A stretch of 64,000 nucleotides of DNA from Ligilactobacillus faecis (GTDB taxonomy: Bacteria; Bacillota; Bacilli; Lactobacillales; Lactobacillaceae). The stretch spans positions 1,717,501 to 1,781,500 of the forward strand of contig NZ_CP123639.1 in the NCBI RefSeq assembly GCF_029889745.1, read 5' to 3'. Within the stretch, counting starts at the first letter, position 1. The number at the start of each line of letters is the position of its first letter. Both the position numbers and the translations under genes were made by a program. Shown here in pieces: positions 62,874-64,000 of the stretch. The notes under the pieces were generated by a model that saw only the letters and a program-made list of their open reading frames with translations, did no database searches and was not told the origin of the DNA.

Positions 62874-64000
62874 GGCTCTTTGTCAACCACTGTGTAAAGT
62901 TAAATTTTTTTAGAAGTTCCAAGATAGGTTTGAAGGTAAATGCGTGCTTTTAAATGATCAAAGTTTCTATATCCATAGGCAGTACGTTGTATCTGTTTGA
63001 TCTTCCGATTGATCCCTTCCAAAGGACCGTTTGTGTAACGTGAATACATTGGATCTAAAGCAGATATGATCGCGTCTAAATTGTCAAAGAACGATAAAAG
63101 AACTTTTTCAGATTTAGTAGCTAAGGTACGCTTAATAAGGTACTTTTGATGAACTTCGTGAATACGTTGTTTAAAGATGTCTATTTTGTTTTTAGTTGGA
63201 GCGACGATGATCTCTAATAAACGTTGATAGTCCCAGTAAGCTTCATTAAAGGTTTGATCACCAACTTTAAGTCCCGAATTTACTAAGCGCTCTGAAGTAG
63301 TCCAAATTTTTAGTGAACGTTCATAAAATTGATGGGTACAATCTAGGTCGTCATAGCGTTTTAAGAATAATTTCCAATTCCGCTTAAATAGTTTGTAGTT
63401 TTTAGAGCTGCGTTCAAAGCTATTCATCAAATCAGTTCGCATAGAGTTAAGTGCTCGGTTAAGCATTTGAACTATATGAAAACGATCAATGATGATCTTA
63501 GCATTAGGGAATAGAGTTTTAGCAATATCAACGTAGTAAGAGTTTAGATCACAACTGACGGTGCGCACTAACTGTCTGACGGATTCCGGGAATTTCATAA
63601 AATACTTGATGATAGTATCTTTAAACCTATTAGGTAAGATAGTTTGGATAACATGATTATCCGAATCAAGGCAAATAAAATGATAGCCATTGTGAGTACC
63701 TCTAAATTCATCAAAGCAAAGATGGAGCGGTAAGAAATTGAAGTTATTCCGAAATTCAGAACGAGTATGAGATAACATACGGTTAACTGTTGAAGCAGAA
63801 ACACCTTCTTCATAAGCGATCGTTTTAGCGGAAATGTCATGTCTTAGTTTAGTGGCAATCTTAGCTCTAAGTGAATAAGAGATCTGACAATTTGGAGGTA
63901 GGAGCGTAGTTTTGGCAGAAATAGTTGAATTACAATTGCGACAACGGATACGAGCTGAACGAGCTTGGATAGTAGTTTGATGAGTGGCGTTGACAGCTGG
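62874..64000 (-). mobile_element. ISL3-family insertion sequence, cut by the window edge
   Basis: The terminal sequence ggctctttgtcaaccactg at 62874-62892 is the typical ISL3 end, followed inward by a transposase gene running off the window. The other end and the 8-bp target duplication lie outside. Confidence 0.75.
62900..64000 (-). CDS. ISL3-family transposase (N-terminus outside the window)
   Basis: At least 366 residues, open to the window edge. The visible part has a CRNCN zinc-finger half, an HTH segment (ISAKTIAYEEGVSASTVNRML) and the DDE_Tnp_ISL3 core: LCFDEFRGTHNGYHFICLD (Asp), VSCDLNSYYVDIAKTLFPNAKIIIDRFHIVQ (second Asp with the DRFHIV signature) and YTNGPLEGINRKIKQIQRTAYGYRNF (Glu). 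The start codon is beyond base 64000. The frame is intact as far as seen. Confidence 0.9.
   Translation of the reverse strand, partial: PAVNATHQTTIQARSARIRCRNCNSTISAKTTLLPPNCQISYSLRAKIATKLRHDISAKTIAYEEGVSASTVNRMLSHTRSEFRNNFNFLPLHLCFDEFRGTHNGYHFICLDSDNHVIQTILPNRFKDTIIKYFMKFPESVRQLVRTVSCDLNSYYVDIAKTLFPNAKIIIDRFHIVQMLNRALNSMRTDLMNSFERSSKNYKLFKRNWKLFLKRYDDLDCTHQFYERSLKIWTTSERLVNSGLKVGDQTFNEAYWDYQRLLEIIVAPTKNKIDIFKQRIHEVHQKYLIKRTLATKSEKVLLSFFDNLDAIISALDPMYSRYTNGPLEGINRKIKQIQRTAYGYRNFDHLKARIYLQTYLGTSKKI

Noticed and set aside
62737-62899. Possible small ORF starting MRDKLYKTTNEIR
   Set aside because: It reads through a strong terminator and into the ISL3 end; no real gene.
1-64000. CRISPR arrays, tRNA or ribosomal RNA genes
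   Set aside because: No regularly spaced short repeats, no tRNA cloverleaf and no rRNA conserved segments were found by eye. The first of the two entries at 56491-56876 carries the type label rRNA by mistake; that RNA is the RNase P RNA given in the ncRNA entry.

Overview
The window looks like a chromosome segment of a low-GC Gram-positive lactic acid bacterium, most likely a Lactobacillaceae member of the Ligilactobacillus type (inference). Support: a complete mevalonate operon with a type 2 isopentenyl diphosphate isomerase, a type B RNase P RNA, the Firmicutes order dinG - tseB/ypmB-like - aspB - asnS - dnaD - nth, the recU/pbp1A - ypsA - gpsB - rnpB - ypsC block, PepN, EbsA and LspA. Housekeeping genes prefer ATC for Ile and are rich in GATC, whereas the 10.8-12.6 kb and 13.5-30.2 kb genes use mostly ATT/ATA, which points to acquired DNA.

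Layout. 0-7.6 kb: BceB-like ABC permease, TraX-like membrane protein, an IS3-family element sitting in the loop of a transcription terminator, a ClbS/DfsB-family protein and a solitary OppA-like binding protein without a lipobox cysteine. 7.6-10.7 kb: a decayed accessory stretch with two related small-RNA/small-hydrophobic-peptide modules (a third lies at 30.8 kb and a relic at 7.6 kb), an ACT-domain fragment and the remains of an LPXTG surface protein. 10.8-12.6 kb: a GmrSD/BrxU-like type IV restriction enzyme. 13.5-30.2 kb: a type 1 BREX system. 30.3-34.3 kb: small genes, two broken fic genes and a TnpB element. 34.4-62.6 kb: mostly core genes (pepN, mevalonate operon, dinG to nth, a dicarboxylate symporter, an IS1182-like element, pbp1A-recU, ypsA, gpsB, rnpB, ypsC, an RNase HI-like gene, ebsA, fhs, lspA, a clan-A glycosidase). 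62.9-64 kb: part of an ISL3-family transposase.

The most interesting system is the BREX locus. brxA, brxB, brxC and the 5' part of pglX are followed by an invertible block. A 27-bp perfect inverted repeat (19400-19426 and 23534-23560) lies just before methyltransferase motif I in the expressed pglX and in an oppositely oriented silent pglX cassette. Inversion would join the constant PglX N-terminus in frame to the silent cassette (902 aa instead of 916). A second, nested 345-bp imperfect inverted repeat (21152-21496 and 22175-22519), centred near a bidirectional terminator, could swap the C-terminal tail of the silent cassette with a third partial cassette. A tyrosine recombinase gene lies directly outside the invertible block, and its stop codon is inside the repeat. 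The conserved C-terminal domain of PglX is not part of any cassette: it is a separate 311-aa gene with its own promoter and ribosome binding site, between the recombinase and pglZ. The locus therefore reads as an N-terminal constant part, a variable catalytic/recognition part and a C-terminal constant part supplied in trans, a specificity-switching BREX methyltransferase. pglZ and brxL complete the system.
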